Assembly: GCF_000685215.1 (NCBI RefSeq)
Contig: NZ_ARYJ01000005.1
Span: 1 to 64,000, forward strand
Length of the DNA: 64,000 nucleotides
Source of the DNA: Hyphomonas jannaschiana VP2
GTDB lineage: Bacteria > Pseudomonadota > Alphaproteobacteria > Caulobacterales > Hyphomonadaceae
Reading direction: 5' to 3'
This document shows, in pieces, positions 45,777-55,251 of the stretch. The notes under the pieces are model-generated. The model saw only the letters and a program-made list of their open reading frames with translations, did not search any database and had not been told where the DNA came from. The number at the start of each line of letters is the position of its first letter. The stretch's first letter is position 1. The position numbers were made by a program, and so were the translations under genes.

Positions 45777-46505
45777 TCAGGAGGCGGGCTTCATCGCCTC
45801 GGCCACCTTGTCGAACAGGGCGTCCTGATGGTCGTCATCATGCCGTCGGGCGAGCTTTGGCAGCGGCGGGTCGTCGTCGGCCTCGTCCAGCTCGGGCAGC
45901 GGTTTCGACTCGGGCTCACCGGCGCGTTGCGGCGCGGCGGCAGACCGGCCACGCGGCGGTTCCGGATCAGGATCGTTCGGGGATTTGAGGTTCACGATGT
46001 CGAGATTGAGGTCAAAATCGCCGGTGATCGTCCGGTCGTCGGTGTCCATCTTGTGGCGCACCACATCGCGGATCTTGCACAGCACGTCACGATTGTCGTC
46101 CACCAGCGGAATCTGGCGGGCATCCGATGTGCCGATGACGAGGCGGAAATATTTCTGCTTTACCCGCAGCTTCGCCGCGATCATGCCCGCGCGCAGACCG
46201 CAGATCATGGCGCCGATCAGCATCACGACGCCGATACCCAGCATCACCATGCTGGACGGCCGGCCCGGCAGGACCGCCCACCAGCCAATGCCCATGAGAG
46301 CAAAGAACATCAGCGACACAAAGGCCGTGGCATAGCCCTTCTGCGTCACCCGGTTCTTCGGCGTATCCCAGGGAAAAAAGTCATTCGCCTCCACCGTCAT
46401 GGTGGCGATGCGCTGGATGGCAATCGTATCGTCACCCATCTGCAGCGAAGCTGCGGAAATCTCACCCTGGCGGGCGCCCTCCATGTCGAGCGTCTGACGA
46501 TCCAT
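45777..46505 (-). CDS. DUF6232-like membrane protein
   Basis: The 242-residue protein starts MDRQTLDMEGARQGEISAAS. A short beta domain follows (MGDDTIAIQRIATMTVEAND), then two close membrane segments (about 60-80 and 84-104). A second beta domain (KYFRLVIGTSDARQIPLVDD) leads to a long acidic, Pro-rich C-terminus. This layout fits DUF6232. Function unknown. GAGGGGC seven bases before the ATG at 46505 fixes the start; that signal is part of a 12-bp tandem repeat. The gene separates truB from rbfA. Confidence 0.75.
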   Translation of the reverse strand: MDRQTLDMEGARQGEISAASLQMGDDTIAIQRIATMTVEANDFFPWDTPKNRVTQKGYATAFVSLMFFALMGIGWWAVLPGRPSSMVMLGIGVVMLIGAMICGLRAGMIAAKLRVKQKYFRLVIGTSDARQIPLVDDNRDVLCKIRDVVRHKMDTDDRTITGDFDLNLDIVNLKSPNDPDPEPPRGRSAAAPQRAGEPESKPLPELDEADDDPPLPKLARRHDDDHQDALFDKVAEAMKPAS

Positions 46506-46511
46506 CACTTG

Positions 46512-46547
46512 CCCCTCTTCGGGCCCCTCTTCGGGCCCCTGTTCCAG
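46512..46547. repeat. Tandem 12-bp repeat at the DUF6232-like start
   Basis: CCCCTCTTCGGG occurs twice in tandem (46512-46523, 46524-46535), and a degenerate third unit follows to 46547. On the minus strand each unit reads as a GAGGGG Shine-Dalgarno-like sequence just ahead of the start codon. The rest of 46548-46782 shows no gene. Confidence 0.8.
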
Positions 46548-46782
46548 GCCATATCCGTGGCCGCTTATCAACTTGTCATGAAATGCTCGCAATGTGGCCA
46601 GAGTAAGTCAACTTACAACGGGTCCAGAAACAGCCGGTCACTGCGACTGCCAGATTCGCCGACTTCAGAACGGGCAGTCCAGTTCCAGATGGAGCTGAAA
46701 ATGAAGCGTATCATCCGTCAGCGGCAGTTTTACGGCCCGGACGGCGCGTCAGCGTGCCACCGCTTAAGAGTGGCCATCTGCA

Positions 46783-48396
46783 TCAGGCATGCTTGCGGTG
46801 AGGGTCATCCGGAACGGCGGCCTCATTGTCGGCGTCCGTCTCCTCCGTCCTGTCACCGGTGATACCGCGCGCCTCGGGCCGGCCAAACAGGAACCCCTGC
46901 CCCACGTCGCATCCATATTCGGTCACGGTCATCGCATTATCGACCGAGTCGATTCCTTCAGCCGTAACGGAGAGCCCCAGGCTGTGCGCCATTGAGGTGA
47001 CCGTGCGGACGATGGTCTGTGCGGTCTCGTCCGAAGACAGGTTCGAGATAAACGACCGGTCGATCTTCAGCGTCTCAAAGGGCAATTCACTGAGGTGACG
47101 CAGGGAGGAATAGCCCGTCCCGAAATCATCCAGCGAGATATGTATACCCTGTTTTTTCAGTACCCAGAGCACATCCCGGGCGATCTGAAAGTCACCGACC
47201 AGTGCATTCTCGGTCACCTCAATTTCCAGACGTCCCGGCGCGATGCCTTCATCGACGAGGATCTGCAGGATACGCTCGACAAGCCAGGGGTCGTTGAACT
47301 GCACCGGAGACAGATTGACCGAAAACTTCATGTCCCCCGGCCATGAGCGCGCGGCCCGGGCCGCCTTACGCAGCACCGCATAAAATATATCGGAGATAAG
47401 ACCCGCTTCTTCAGCAATGGTGATGAAGTCTTCTGGTTCCCGGCACGTCCCGTCACCCATGCACCAGCGCGCGAGCGCTTCATAACCGATCACCGCCTTG
47501 TCCTCGAGACGGACCAATGGCTGGAAATGCGCCTGGATCCTGTCTTCGGCGAGCGCACTGCGCAGCTCGTCTTCGATCTTGGCACGGCGCAGGGCGGCGA
47601 CTTCCATACCGGCTTCGAAGAAGCTGAAGCCGCTTCGTCCCGCCTGCTTGCACCGATACATCGCCGCGTCTGCCTGGGCGAGCAGCGTGTCGATACTGTC
47701 AGCCGGGTCAGATGTTGTGGTCACCCCGACACTCGCGCCAACCGACACGGACACTTCGCTGAGATCGAACCGGCGGTCAAAAGCGAGATAAATCGCCTCG
47801 ACACGCGCCAGCAATTCATCTTCAGAGAATGCGCCGCGCAGGAGAATGCAGAATTCATCACCACCGAAACGATAGACCGACGCATCCGGCCCGGCGGCAT
47901 TGACCAGCCGCGCCCCTACCGCCAGCAGAAGTTCGTCCCCTGCGGCATGGCCGTGGAGGTCATTCACCGGCTTGAACCGGTTGAGATCGAGGGACACGAT
48001 CGTGACCGGCGCGCTTTCGGCCTCTTCCAGCGCTGCGGAGATCTCAATCTGTGCTTTGCGGCGATTGGCAAGGCCCGTCAGCGGATCATGCAGCGCCATC
48101 TGGCTGGCTGCTTCTTCCGCAGCCTTGCGGCGCCGCAATTCCTGCCGCGTGTCATCCAGCCGGCGCTTGGCATAAATGCCCAGCCCGATCGGCAGCACCA
48201 TCAAGGTTGTCAGGATCTCGTCGAGTTCCCAGTGTTCATGCGCATCGGAGAGATGCAGAACATAGTCAAACGCTTCAATGCGAATTGCGATCAGGAGGAC
48301 TGCCCCGAAAACCAGAACAAGCCAGACGCCATCAATCCAGGGACGTGATTGCCAGAACGGCTTTTCAGCGCGTTCCTCTTTGGGAGAATCGTTCAT
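46783..48396 (-). CDS. GGDEF-EAL cyclic-di-GMP turnover protein
   Basis: The 537-residue protein has two N-terminal membrane segments (about 24-40 and 61-77) and a short coiled coil. A GGDEF domain follows with intact GGDEF at 178-182 and DPLTGLANRR, then an EAL domain with EAL at 306-308, DDFGTGYSSL and the later TAEGIDS. Both active sites look complete, and no RxxD inhibitory site precedes GGDEF, so the net direction is open. No PAS or other sensor is visible besides the short periplasmic loop. It lies between truB and rbfA in an otherwise translation-only cluster. Confidence 0.92.
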   Translation of the reverse strand: MNDSPKEERAEKPFWQSRPWIDGVWLVLVFGAVLLIAIRIEAFDYVLHLSDAHEHWELDEILTTLMVLPIGLGIYAKRRLDDTRQELRRRKAAEEAASQMALHDPLTGLANRRKAQIEISAALEEAESAPVTIVSLDLNRFKPVNDLHGHAAGDELLLAVGARLVNAAGPDASVYRFGGDEFCILLRGAFSEDELLARVEAIYLAFDRRFDLSEVSVSVGASVGVTTTSDPADSIDTLLAQADAAMYRCKQAGRSGFSFFEAGMEVAALRRAKIEDELRSALAEDRIQAHFQPLVRLEDKAVIGYEALARWCMGDGTCREPEDFITIAEEAGLISDIFYAVLRKAARAARSWPGDMKFSVNLSPVQFNDPWLVERILQILVDEGIAPGRLEIEVTENALVGDFQIARDVLWVLKKQGIHISLDDFGTGYSSLRHLSELPFETLKIDRSFISNLSSDETAQTIVRTVTSMAHSLGLSVTAEGIDSVDNAMTVTEYGCDVGQGFLFGRPEARGITGDRTEETDADNEAAVPDDPHRKHA

Positions 48397-48531
48397 ATGC
48401 CTTCGCCAGACGGCGACCCGATAAAATCTACGATATACCCAAGACAATCCTTTCCTAGATGGGATTCATTTCCAACAGCTTAAGCAAACCGGCCAGAAGT
48501 GGCCGGTGACTGCGCATCTAAATATCTGAAT

Positions 48532-48936
48532 TTATTGGCCTTCTACGTCCCGCCGAACCTTGGGATCCATCAGAAGACGGTCAATTGCCGTGGCATCATC
48601 ATATGATTTGTCAGCAATGAAGTGCAATTCCGGCGTGTAACGAAGATCGACTTCCCGGCCGAGACGCCCGCGCAGGAAACCGGCAGCCCGGTTCAGCGCG
48701 TTGGCCAGCTTTGTCCGCCCCTCCTCGGAATCGTCACCCAGCGGCGAAACAAAGATATTCGCATGCTTGAGATCAGGCGAGCAGCGCACCTCCCCGACCG
48801 TGATCATGACCTGTTCAAGGTCCGGATCCCGGAACGCTTCGCGCGAGAGAATGTCGGTCAGGGCATGACGGACAAGTTCGCCAGCGCGCAGCTGGCGCTG
48901 GGACGGCATGCCGGGCGGGGCTGCTTTACGGGCCAT
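48532..48936 (-). CDS. rbfA: Ribosome-binding factor A
   Basis: Matures the 16S rRNA 5' end and helps cold adaptation. The 134-residue protein shows QLRAGELVRHALTDILSRE, VRCSPDLKHANIFVSPLG and LRYTPELHFIADKSYDDA. The ATG at 48936 has AGAAGG upstream, and the start lies inside the 3' end of the YcxB-like gene (11-base overlap). Its usual partners infB and truB are both displaced by one or more inserted genes. Confidence 0.95.
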   Translation of the reverse strand: MARKAAPPGMPSQRQLRAGELVRHALTDILSREAFRDPDLEQVMITVGEVRCSPDLKHANIFVSPLGDDSEEGRTKLANALNRAAGFLRGRLGREVDLRYTPELHFIADKSYDDATAIDRLLMDPKVRRDVEGQ

Positions 48937-49462
48937 CAGGTAGAGCCTTCTCTTTGAGCCGGGCCACGAATGCCTGGCGCGCGGCTTTGTTCTTGCCAAA
49001 CCATTTACTGGGGATGATCAGCGGCGCCGCCCCAACGAGCTGCACCGTCACATACCCTCCGGACACCGCCACATCTGAAACACTTGGCCAGGCCGCGCGA
49101 GTTTCGATACCGCCGCGCCGGATAACCACCCCGTCGTCTTCCAGGTCGATCCGGGTCTCCAGCGATGTTTCTGTCCCGCGCCCATGCGAGTGGCGATAGG
49201 ACCACCGGATGAAGATCAGATACCACGCAATCCCGGCAAACGCCGCGACCAGCGCCGCGACCAGCCATTGCCAGTAAGGGCTGGCACCGACCATGATCAT
49301 CGCATTGCGGATCAGCACAGACATGCTGGCCGAAATGATCGGCGCCGTGACACCCGCATAATAGACCGCAGTCGGACCAACCGTTCCGCCACGTGCCAGC
49401 CGTGTCAGTTTCCTGACATCCTTTTCGGTCAGCAGGCCGGCGACGGACAGCGGTTCAGTCAT
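48926..49462 (-). CDS. YcxB-like membrane protein
   Basis: The 178-residue protein has two membrane segments (about 38-56 and 68-86) and a C-terminal pleckstrin-like beta domain (LETRIDLEDDGVVIRRGGIE, then PLIIPSKWFGKNKAARQAFV) as in YcxB-like proteins. Function unknown. It sits between infB and rbfA, overlaps rbfA by 11 bases and starts 11 bases after infB, so it is a co-translated member of the operon. The ATG at 49462 is preferred to the GTG one codon earlier. Confidence 0.78.
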   Translation of the reverse strand: MTEPLSVAGLLTEKDVRKLTRLARGGTVGPTAVYYAGVTAPIISASMSVLIRNAMIMVGASPYWQWLVAALVAAFAGIAWYLIFIRWSYRHSHGRGTETSLETRIDLEDDGVVIRRGGIETRAAWPSVSDVAVSGGYVTVQLVGAAPLIIPSKWFGKNKAARQAFVARLKEKALPDGP

Positions 49463-49473
49463 CACCGACCAGC

Positions 49474-52050
49474 TTAGTCGAGGGTCCTTGCGATTTCTTC
49501 AACCTGGAAGCACTCGATCTTGTCGCCGACGCGAATGTCGTCATAGCGCTCGAACGCCATGCCACATTCCATGCCGGCGGTGACTTCGTTCACTTCATCC
49601 TTGAAGCGCTTCAGCGTCTTCAGCTTGCCTTCGTGAATTACGACATCGTCGCGCAGGAGGCGGACGCCGCAACCGCGAAGCACCTTGCCTTCGGAGATCT
49701 TACAGCCGGCAACCTTGCCGACCTTGGTGATGTTGAAGACTTCGAGGATCTCGGCATAGCCGATGAAGGTCTCGCGTTTCTCCGGTGCCAGCATGCCCGA
49801 AAGCGTCGCTTTCACATCGTCGATCAGGTCGTAGATCACCGAGTAATAACGGATCTCCACGCCTTCCTTCTCGGCAAGGTCACGTGCCTGTTTGTTGGCG
49901 CGGACATTGAACGCGAAGATCGGGGCTTCGGACGATTTCGCCAGCAGCACGTCGCTTTCGGAAATACCGCCGACAGCGCCGTGGATGACGCGGGCGCGGA
50001 CTTCCTCGGTGGACAGTTTGTCCAGCGATTGGCTGATCGCCTCGACCGAGCCCTGCACGTCGCCTTTGACGACGACCGGCAGTTCGGACGTTTCGACCGC
50101 GCCCTCTTTCAGGCGGGTCATCAGCTGGTCCAGCGAGGCGCGTGCCGCAGCACCGGCCTTGCCTGCCACCTGACGCTTCGTCCGGACACGGTAATCCGTG
50201 ATTTCGCGGGCGCGGGCTTCGGTATCGACGACCACGAAGGCCTCACCCGGATCGGGCGCGCCATCAAGGCCGAGCACTTCGACCGGCTGGGACGGGCCTG
50301 CATCTTTCAGCTGTTGGCCGCGTTCATCGACCAGGGCACGGACCTTGCCCCACTGGGTGCCGGCAACGACGATGTCACCGCGCTTCAGCGTACCGCGCTT
50401 GACCAGCACAGTTGCAACCGGGCCGCGGCCCTTGTCGAGCTGGCTTTCGACCACGATGCCGTCTGCGTCCCGCTTCGGGTTGGCTTTCAGCTCAAGCAGC
50501 TCAGCCTGTAGCGAGATGGCGTCGGTCAGCTCATCCAGGCCCATGCCGGTCTTGGCCGACACGGCAACCGCCTGAGTTTCACCGCCCATGCTCTCAACCT
50601 GAACATCATGCTGCAGCAGGTCTGTCAGCACCTTGTCCGGATTGGCCGTTTCAAGGTCGCTCTTGTTGACCGCAATGATGATCGGGACACCGGCCGCCTT
50701 GGCGTGATTGATGGATTCAATCGTCTGCGGCATCACCGAGTCATCGGCAGCCACAACGATGATCGCAATATCGGTCGCGGTTGCGCCGCGGGCGCGCATC
50801 GCCGTGAAGGCCGCGTGGCCCGGCGTGTCGAGGAAGGTGATCCGTTCACCCGACTTCAGTTTCACCTGATAAGCACCGATGTGCTGGGTGATCCCGCCGG
50901 CTTCGCCCGAGACCACGTCTGTCTTGCGGAGCGCGTCGAGCAGCGAGGTCTTGCCGTGGTCGACATGGCCCATAATCGTCACGATCGGCGGGCGCGGTTC
51001 CAGATCCTTCGGATCGTCCTCAGCGCCTTCCAGACCGATTTCGACATCGGACTCAGCAACACGCTTCACCGTGTGGCCAAATTCCTCGGCGATCAGTTCA
51101 GCGGTGTCGGCATCGATGATGTCGTTGCCGCGCAGCATCTCGCCCTGCTGGATCATGAACTTCACAACGTCGGCGACGCGTTCGTTCATCCGGCCGGCCA
51201 GATCCTGCAGCGTGATCGTTTCCGGCAGCGTGACCTCGACGGACACTTTTTCGCGCTGATCACCGCCGCCGCCACGACGTTCGCGTTCACGTTCGCGTGC
51301 CCGGCGGACCGATGCCAGCGACCGCTGACGGTCGGCATCATCGCCAAGCGCGGATGTAATGGTCAGCTTGCCACGGCGGCGGGAGTCGCCACCGCGTCCG
51401 CCCCGCGACGGGGCTTCATTACGCGACCGGTCATTGCGGTCATCACGGCCGCCTTTGCCGCGCTTGCTGCGGCCGCCGCCATCGTCTGCCACAGGCGGGG
51501 CACCGTCCGACGCGGGCTGGAAGTCAGCCTTGGCGCGGGAAGACGAGGACTTGCTCGCCCGTTCCGCGCGCTCCTTCTCAGCCGCTTCGGCGGCCTTGCG
51601 GGCTTCTTCCTCAGCCTTGCGGCGGGCTTCAGCCTCTTCGCGTTCTTTTTGTTCCTGAAGCTTGCGCTCCTGTTCGGACCGGAGGCGCTCCTGAGCTGCC
51701 TTGTCTTTCTCGATCTCTTTGGCGCGCGCGTTCTGCTTGTTCTTTTGTTCTGCCAGCGCTTTCTGCTGCGCGATCAGTTCGGCAACCGTGATGCCGCGCT
51801 GGGCCGCGATGGCCTTCAGCTTCTGCTCAAGCGTCGCTTCGCCCTTGGCCTTTCCGCCTGCGGACGCAGGTGCGGAACCGGACCCTTCAGATCCGCCAGG
51901 ACCAACCGTCCGGCGCTTCTTCGTCTCCACGACGACCTGTTTGGACCGGCCATGGCTGAAGCTCTGCTTCACCGTCCCCGAGGTCTTGCGGGAAACAGTG
52001 AGCGGCTTGCGCCCGCCCGTATTGCCACCAGTGTCTTTCGTATCGCTCAT
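49474..52050 (-). CDS. infB: Translation initiation factor IF-2
   Basis: GTPase that brings initiator tRNA to the 30S subunit. The 858-residue protein has a long charged N-terminal region (about 75-260) rich in Ala/Glu/Arg and Arg/Gly. The G domain has GHVDHGKT at 361-368, [15 protein letters not shown] and NKSDLE, followed by two beta-barrel domains and the C-terminal C1/C2 parts. Length is typical for alphaproteobacteria. It follows the ylxR fusion gene by 60 bases. Confidence 0.98.
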   Translation of the reverse strand: MSDTKDTGGNTGGRKPLTVSRKTSGTVKQSFSHGRSKQVVVETKKRRTVGPGGSEGSGSAPASAGGKAKGEATLEQKLKAIAAQRGITVAELIAQQKALAEQKNKQNARAKEIEKDKAAQERLRSEQERKLQEQKEREEAEARRKAEEEARKAAEAAEKERAERASKSSSSRAKADFQPASDGAPPVADDGGGRSKRGKGGRDDRNDRSRNEAPSRGGRGGDSRRRGKLTITSALGDDADRQRSLASVRRARERERERRGGGGDQREKVSVEVTLPETITLQDLAGRMNERVADVVKFMIQQGEMLRGNDIIDADTAELIAEEFGHTVKRVAESDVEIGLEGAEDDPKDLEPRPPIVTIMGHVDHGKTSLLDALRKTDVVSGEAGGITQHIGAYQVKLKSGERITFLDTPGHAAFTAMRARGATATDIAIIVVAADDSVMPQTIESINHAKAAGVPIIIAVNKSDLETANPDKVLTDLLQHDVQVESMGGETQAVAVSAKTGMGLDELTDAISLQAELLELKANPKRDADGIVVESQLDKGRGPVATVLVKRGTLKRGDIVVAGTQWGKVRALVDERGQQLKDAGPSQPVEVLGLDGAPDPGEAFVVVDTEARAREITDYRVRTKRQVAGKAGAAARASLDQLMTRLKEGAVETSELPVVVKGDVQGSVEAISQSLDKLSTEEVRARVIHGAVGGISESDVLLAKSSEAPIFAFNVRANKQARDLAEKEGVEIRYYSVIYDLIDDVKATLSGMLAPEKRETFIGYAEILEVFNITKVGKVAGCKISEGKVLRGCGVRLLRDDVVIHEGKLKTLKRFKDEVNEVTAGMECGMAFERYDDIRVGDKIECFQVEEIARTLD

Positions 52051-52110
52051 TCGTCCTACATATCACAATTCTGGCCAACGCACCCACATGGCGCGAAGGC
52101 GGTTTGTCCG

Positions 52111-52788
52111 CTACCGATCCTGATCCGTAAACCAGTCCAGCTCCGGCCTCTCCCGAAACCCGGCAAGGCGCGCATACGCGGCCTTCAGAGCTTTGGCGAA
52201 AGGCCCCTTGCGGACGAGACCGTGTATCACACGCTCACGTCCGAATGCCATGCCCAATTCAGCCGATGTCAGGGCACCCGCAACTTCCACCCCGCTATAT
52301 AGGCCTTTCGCGAGGAAATACAGCTTCGAACGGCCATCTTCTGCACCGTCAGAGGCTTCCAGAAGCAGCCCGGGCGCCCGCTTCTGCAGGGCATCACGCA
52401 CCTGATCGAAGCCGATCACGACGTCGCCGCCCTTCTTCGCCATGCCGATCAGGCCGATGAAACGCTGCACCAGCAGGCCTTCCACCGTATCCGGAAGGCC
52501 ATCGGGAACCTGGACGGATGTCTTGAATGCGCGGGCAAACGCATTCTTCTTCACCGCTTCGGCCAGGACAGCGCGGTCTGCCTTGATCCAGACCCCGCGC
52601 CCGGGAAGCTTTTCCGCCACGTCCGGCGTGACAACGCCATCGGGCGAAAGTCCGAAGCGCACAAGCGCCTCCTTGCCGAGACGCTCCCGCGTCACAGCGC
52701 ACTGACGGACGGAAGCATCGCCTCCGTCCGCAGTCTTTCCTTCAGTGCCGGCTACTGCGACATCACTCTTCGGGTGCGGCTTCGTCAT
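52111..52788 (-). CDS. ylxR: YlxR (DUF448) domain fused to an L7Ae-like domain
   Basis: The 225-residue protein has an N-terminal YlxR part (RQCAVTRERLGKEALVRFGL, then PGRGVWIKADRAVLAEAVKK). A C-terminal L7Ae/L30e-like RNA-binding domain (RFIGLIGMAKKGGDVVIGFD) and a short extension follow. YlxR relatives bind RNase P RNA or ribosomal RNA. The start overlaps the end of nusA by 26 bases, indicating coupling. The fusion is common in alphaproteobacteria. Confidence 0.92.
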   Translation of the reverse strand: MTKPHPKSDVAVAGTEGKTADGGDASVRQCAVTRERLGKEALVRFGLSPDGVVTPDVAEKLPGRGVWIKADRAVLAEAVKKNAFARAFKTSVQVPDGLPDTVEGLLVQRFIGLIGMAKKGGDVVIGFDQVRDALQKRAPGLLLEASDGAEDGRSKLYFLAKGLYSGVEVAGALTSAELGMAFGRERVIHGLVRKGPFAKALKAAYARLAGFRERPELDWFTDQDR

Positions 52789-54535
52789 CGCCGCCCTCCG
52801 CTGCTAGTGCGTCGAGATCGAGATCGCCAAGGTCACCGAGGTCACCCAGGTCGATTTCCTCTTCCGCGCCGCCGTCGAGCGTGTTGAGGGCGAGCAGTGC
52901 GCGCTCTTCCTCGGTCAGCTCCTGCGGGGCTTCGGCTTCTTTCTGCGCGGCAATCATCTGGTCGATGGCGTCGGCCTCAATCCAGCCAGCAGCAACGCGG
53001 GCCTTCATGATGAACATCTGGGCGTCATCCTTGCGCATTTCGCCCTTCTTCAGGATGCCCTCAACCCAGACCGGCTTGCCGTCCGGGCCCGGCTCGCGCC
53101 AGCCGGTGATGTCGTCCGGCACCAGGCCAGCCACATCGTCCAGCGTCTGCACGCCTTCCTCGCCGAGGCGAACCGCGAAGGACGGGTTCATGCCTTCCAA
53201 TTCCATGACAGCATCCTCGACGCCCAGCTCCTTGCGCTTGGCATCGTTTTCAGCAGCGAGGCGCTCGAGGTATTCGCGGGCACGTTCCTGCAGCTCGGCC
53301 GCCACATCCTCGTCGAAGCCTTCGATCGAGATGAAGTCTTCCGGGGCGACATAGGCGATCTCTTCGACCGTCTCGAAGCCTTCCGAGGCCAGCAGCTGGG
53401 CCAGCGTCTCGTCGGCGTCGAGCGCCTTCATGAACAGTTCGGTCCGCTCCTGGAATTCGCGCTGGTAACGCTCGGAGTCGGCGGTTTCTGTGATCAGGTC
53501 GATCTGCCAGCCGCTCAGCTGCGAAGCGAGACGCACGTTCTGGCCGCGGCGGCCGATGGCCAGCGGGAACTGGTCGTCGGCGACGACGACTTCCACGCGG
53601 CGCTCTTCCTCGTCCAGCACCACTTTCGACACTTCGGCCGGCTGCAGCGCGTTCACGATGAAGGTCGCGTCGTCATAGCTCCACGGGATGATGTCGATCT
53701 TCTCGCCCGACAGTTCGCCCACAACCGCCTGCACGCGCGCACCGCGCATACCGACACAGGCGCCGACCGGATCGATCGAGCTGTCGTTGGAGATCACGCC
53801 GATCTTGGCGCGCGAGCCCGGATCGCGGGCACAGGCCTTGATCTCGATCACGCCCTCGTAAACTTCCGGCACTTCCTGGGCGAACAGCTTGACCATGAAT
53901 TCCGGCGCAGCGCGCGACAGGAAGATCTGCGGGCCCTTGGTCTCGCGGGAAACCTTGTAAAGATAGGCGCGCACGCGGTCGTTCGGCTGGAAGTTCTCAC
54001 GCGGGATACCATCATTGCGGCGGATGATGCCTTCGGCACGGCCGAGGTCGACGATCACATGGCCGTATTCGACGCGTTTGACGACGCCGGAAATGACTTC
54101 GCCGACGCGGTCCTTGTATTCATTGTACTGACGCTCACGCTCGGCATCGCGCACTTTCTGCATGATGACCTGCTTGGCGGTCTGGGCAGCGACGCGGCCG
54201 AAATCGAACGGCGGCAGCTCTTCGGTCAGCTCACTGCCGATCTCGAGCGACGCATCGATTTTCTTCGCTTCGGCGAGGCGCAGCTGCTTGGCTTCGTCCT
54301 CGAAGTCCTCGTCGGACACGACGGTCAGGACGCGCAGCAGGGTCTGCTCACCGGTCACCGGGTCGATGGTGGCGCGGATGTCATGCTCCTGGCCGTATTT
54401 CGCCTTGGCAGCCTTTTCGATCGCTTCCTGCATCGCCTCGATGACGATGTTCTGGTCGATCGACTTTTCCTCGGCCACGGCCTTGGCGATCTGCAGAATT
54501 TCGAGCCTGTTGGCTGAAACGCCGATAGCGCTCAT
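52763..54535 (-). CDS. nusA: Transcription termination/antitermination protein NusA
   Basis: RNA polymerase-associated factor in pausing and antitermination. The 590-residue protein has the N-terminal RNAP-binding domain, an S1 domain (about 135-200, GEVISGVVKRVEYGHVIVDL) and two KH domains (CVGMRGARVQAVVGEL, AIGRRGQNVRLASQLSGWQI). C-terminal acidic repeats follow (ASEGFETVEEIAYVAPEDF, LGEEGVQTLDDVAGLV), then an Asp/Leu-rich tail. The ATG overlaps the rimP stop (ATGA). Confidence 0.97.
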   Translation of the reverse strand: MSAIGVSANRLEILQIAKAVAEEKSIDQNIVIEAMQEAIEKAAKAKYGQEHDIRATIDPVTGEQTLLRVLTVVSDEDFEDEAKQLRLAEAKKIDASLEIGSELTEELPPFDFGRVAAQTAKQVIMQKVRDAERERQYNEYKDRVGEVISGVVKRVEYGHVIVDLGRAEGIIRRNDGIPRENFQPNDRVRAYLYKVSRETKGPQIFLSRAAPEFMVKLFAQEVPEVYEGVIEIKACARDPGSRAKIGVISNDSSIDPVGACVGMRGARVQAVVGELSGEKIDIIPWSYDDATFIVNALQPAEVSKVVLDEEERRVEVVVADDQFPLAIGRRGQNVRLASQLSGWQIDLITETADSERYQREFQERTELFMKALDADETLAQLLASEGFETVEEIAYVAPEDFISIEGFDEDVAAELQERAREYLERLAAENDAKRKELGVEDAVMELEGMNPSFAVRLGEEGVQTLDDVAGLVPDDITGWREPGPDGKPVWVEGILKKGEMRKDDAQMFIMKARVAAGWIEADAIDQMIAAQKEAEAPQELTEEERALLALNTLDGGAEEEIDLGDLGDLGDLDLDALAAEGGDDEAAPEE

Positions 54536-55131
54536 GTGACGTCTCCCGTCTCTTCGTTGGAGTCTGTGTTGTCTTCTGTCTCGTCGATCTCAAGATCGCC
54601 GAGGTCGTCTTCATCCGGTTGCGGCGGCAGATTGCCGGACGCGCGGGCCGCTTCGATCAGCTCATCCGTCAGGACGAGGCTGGCCTTGCTCATCTCATGG
54701 ACGTGCGCCACCAGCTCCACCTCATCGTCGAGCTCGATATGCGCGCCGTCCTCATCTTCCGCCGTGATCACGCCGGTAAAGCGGCGGCGGCCATCGATTG
54801 GACGGGCCAGTTCCACCTTGGCCAGATGGCCGATCCAGCGGCCAAAGTCCCCTTCCCGGGTCAGGGGCCGGTCGATGCCGGGGGTCGAAACCTCCAGCGT
54901 ATAGGCTTCCTTGATCGGGTCTTCGGCTTCCATCACCGGACCAATGGCGCGCGACAGGCGGGCGCAATCCTCGACATCGGTCGGGGCGCCGCCTTCTTTC
55001 TCGGCCATGATCTGAAGGTGCGGCCGGCGCCCGCCCTGGATGCGCAGGCGCACGATCTCCATGCCCAGAGACTCGGCCACAGGCGTGACGAGGCTGAGAA
55101 TGCGGCGTTCCTGTTCAGTCAGGGCGATCAT
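54532..55131 (-). CDS. rimP: Ribosome maturation factor RimP
   Basis: Needed for 30S assembly. The 199-residue protein has VAESLGMEIVRLRIQGGRRP at the N-terminus, DCARLSRAIGPVMEAED, and YTLEVSTPGIDRPLTREGDF. Its SH3-like C-terminal domain is followed by an unusually acidic tail (DEDDLGDLEIDETEDN). It is the first gene of the rimP-nusA-ylxR-infB run. A terminator separates it from the TonB-like gene, so a promoter probably lies near 55132-55250. Confidence 0.95.
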   Translation of the reverse strand: MIALTEQERRILSLVTPVAESLGMEIVRLRIQGGRRPHLQIMAEKEGGAPTDVEDCARLSRAIGPVMEAEDPIKEAYTLEVSTPGIDRPLTREGDFGRWIGHLAKVELARPIDGRRRFTGVITAEDEDGAHIELDDEVELVAHVHEMSKASLVLTDELIEAARASGNLPPQPDEDDLGDLEIDETEDNTDSNEETGDVT

Positions 55132-55154
55132 GCGGGTCTTGTGGACCTTCCGGT

Positions 55155-55191
55155 AAAGAAAAGCGGCGGCCCCGTTTCCGGAACCGCCGCC
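55155..55191 (-). terminator. Rho-independent terminator upstream of rimP
   Basis: A GC-rich stem GCGGCGG (55163-55169) with CCGCCGC (55184-55190) is followed on the minus strand by TTTTCTTT. It terminates the leftward transcript of the TonB-like gene, whose stop is at 55252. Confidence 0.85.
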
Positions 55192-55251
55192 GATATGTTT
55201 CGACTTGGTAGCTTATATAAGGCTGTAGGCGCCCGCTGTCGAGAGGGACGC

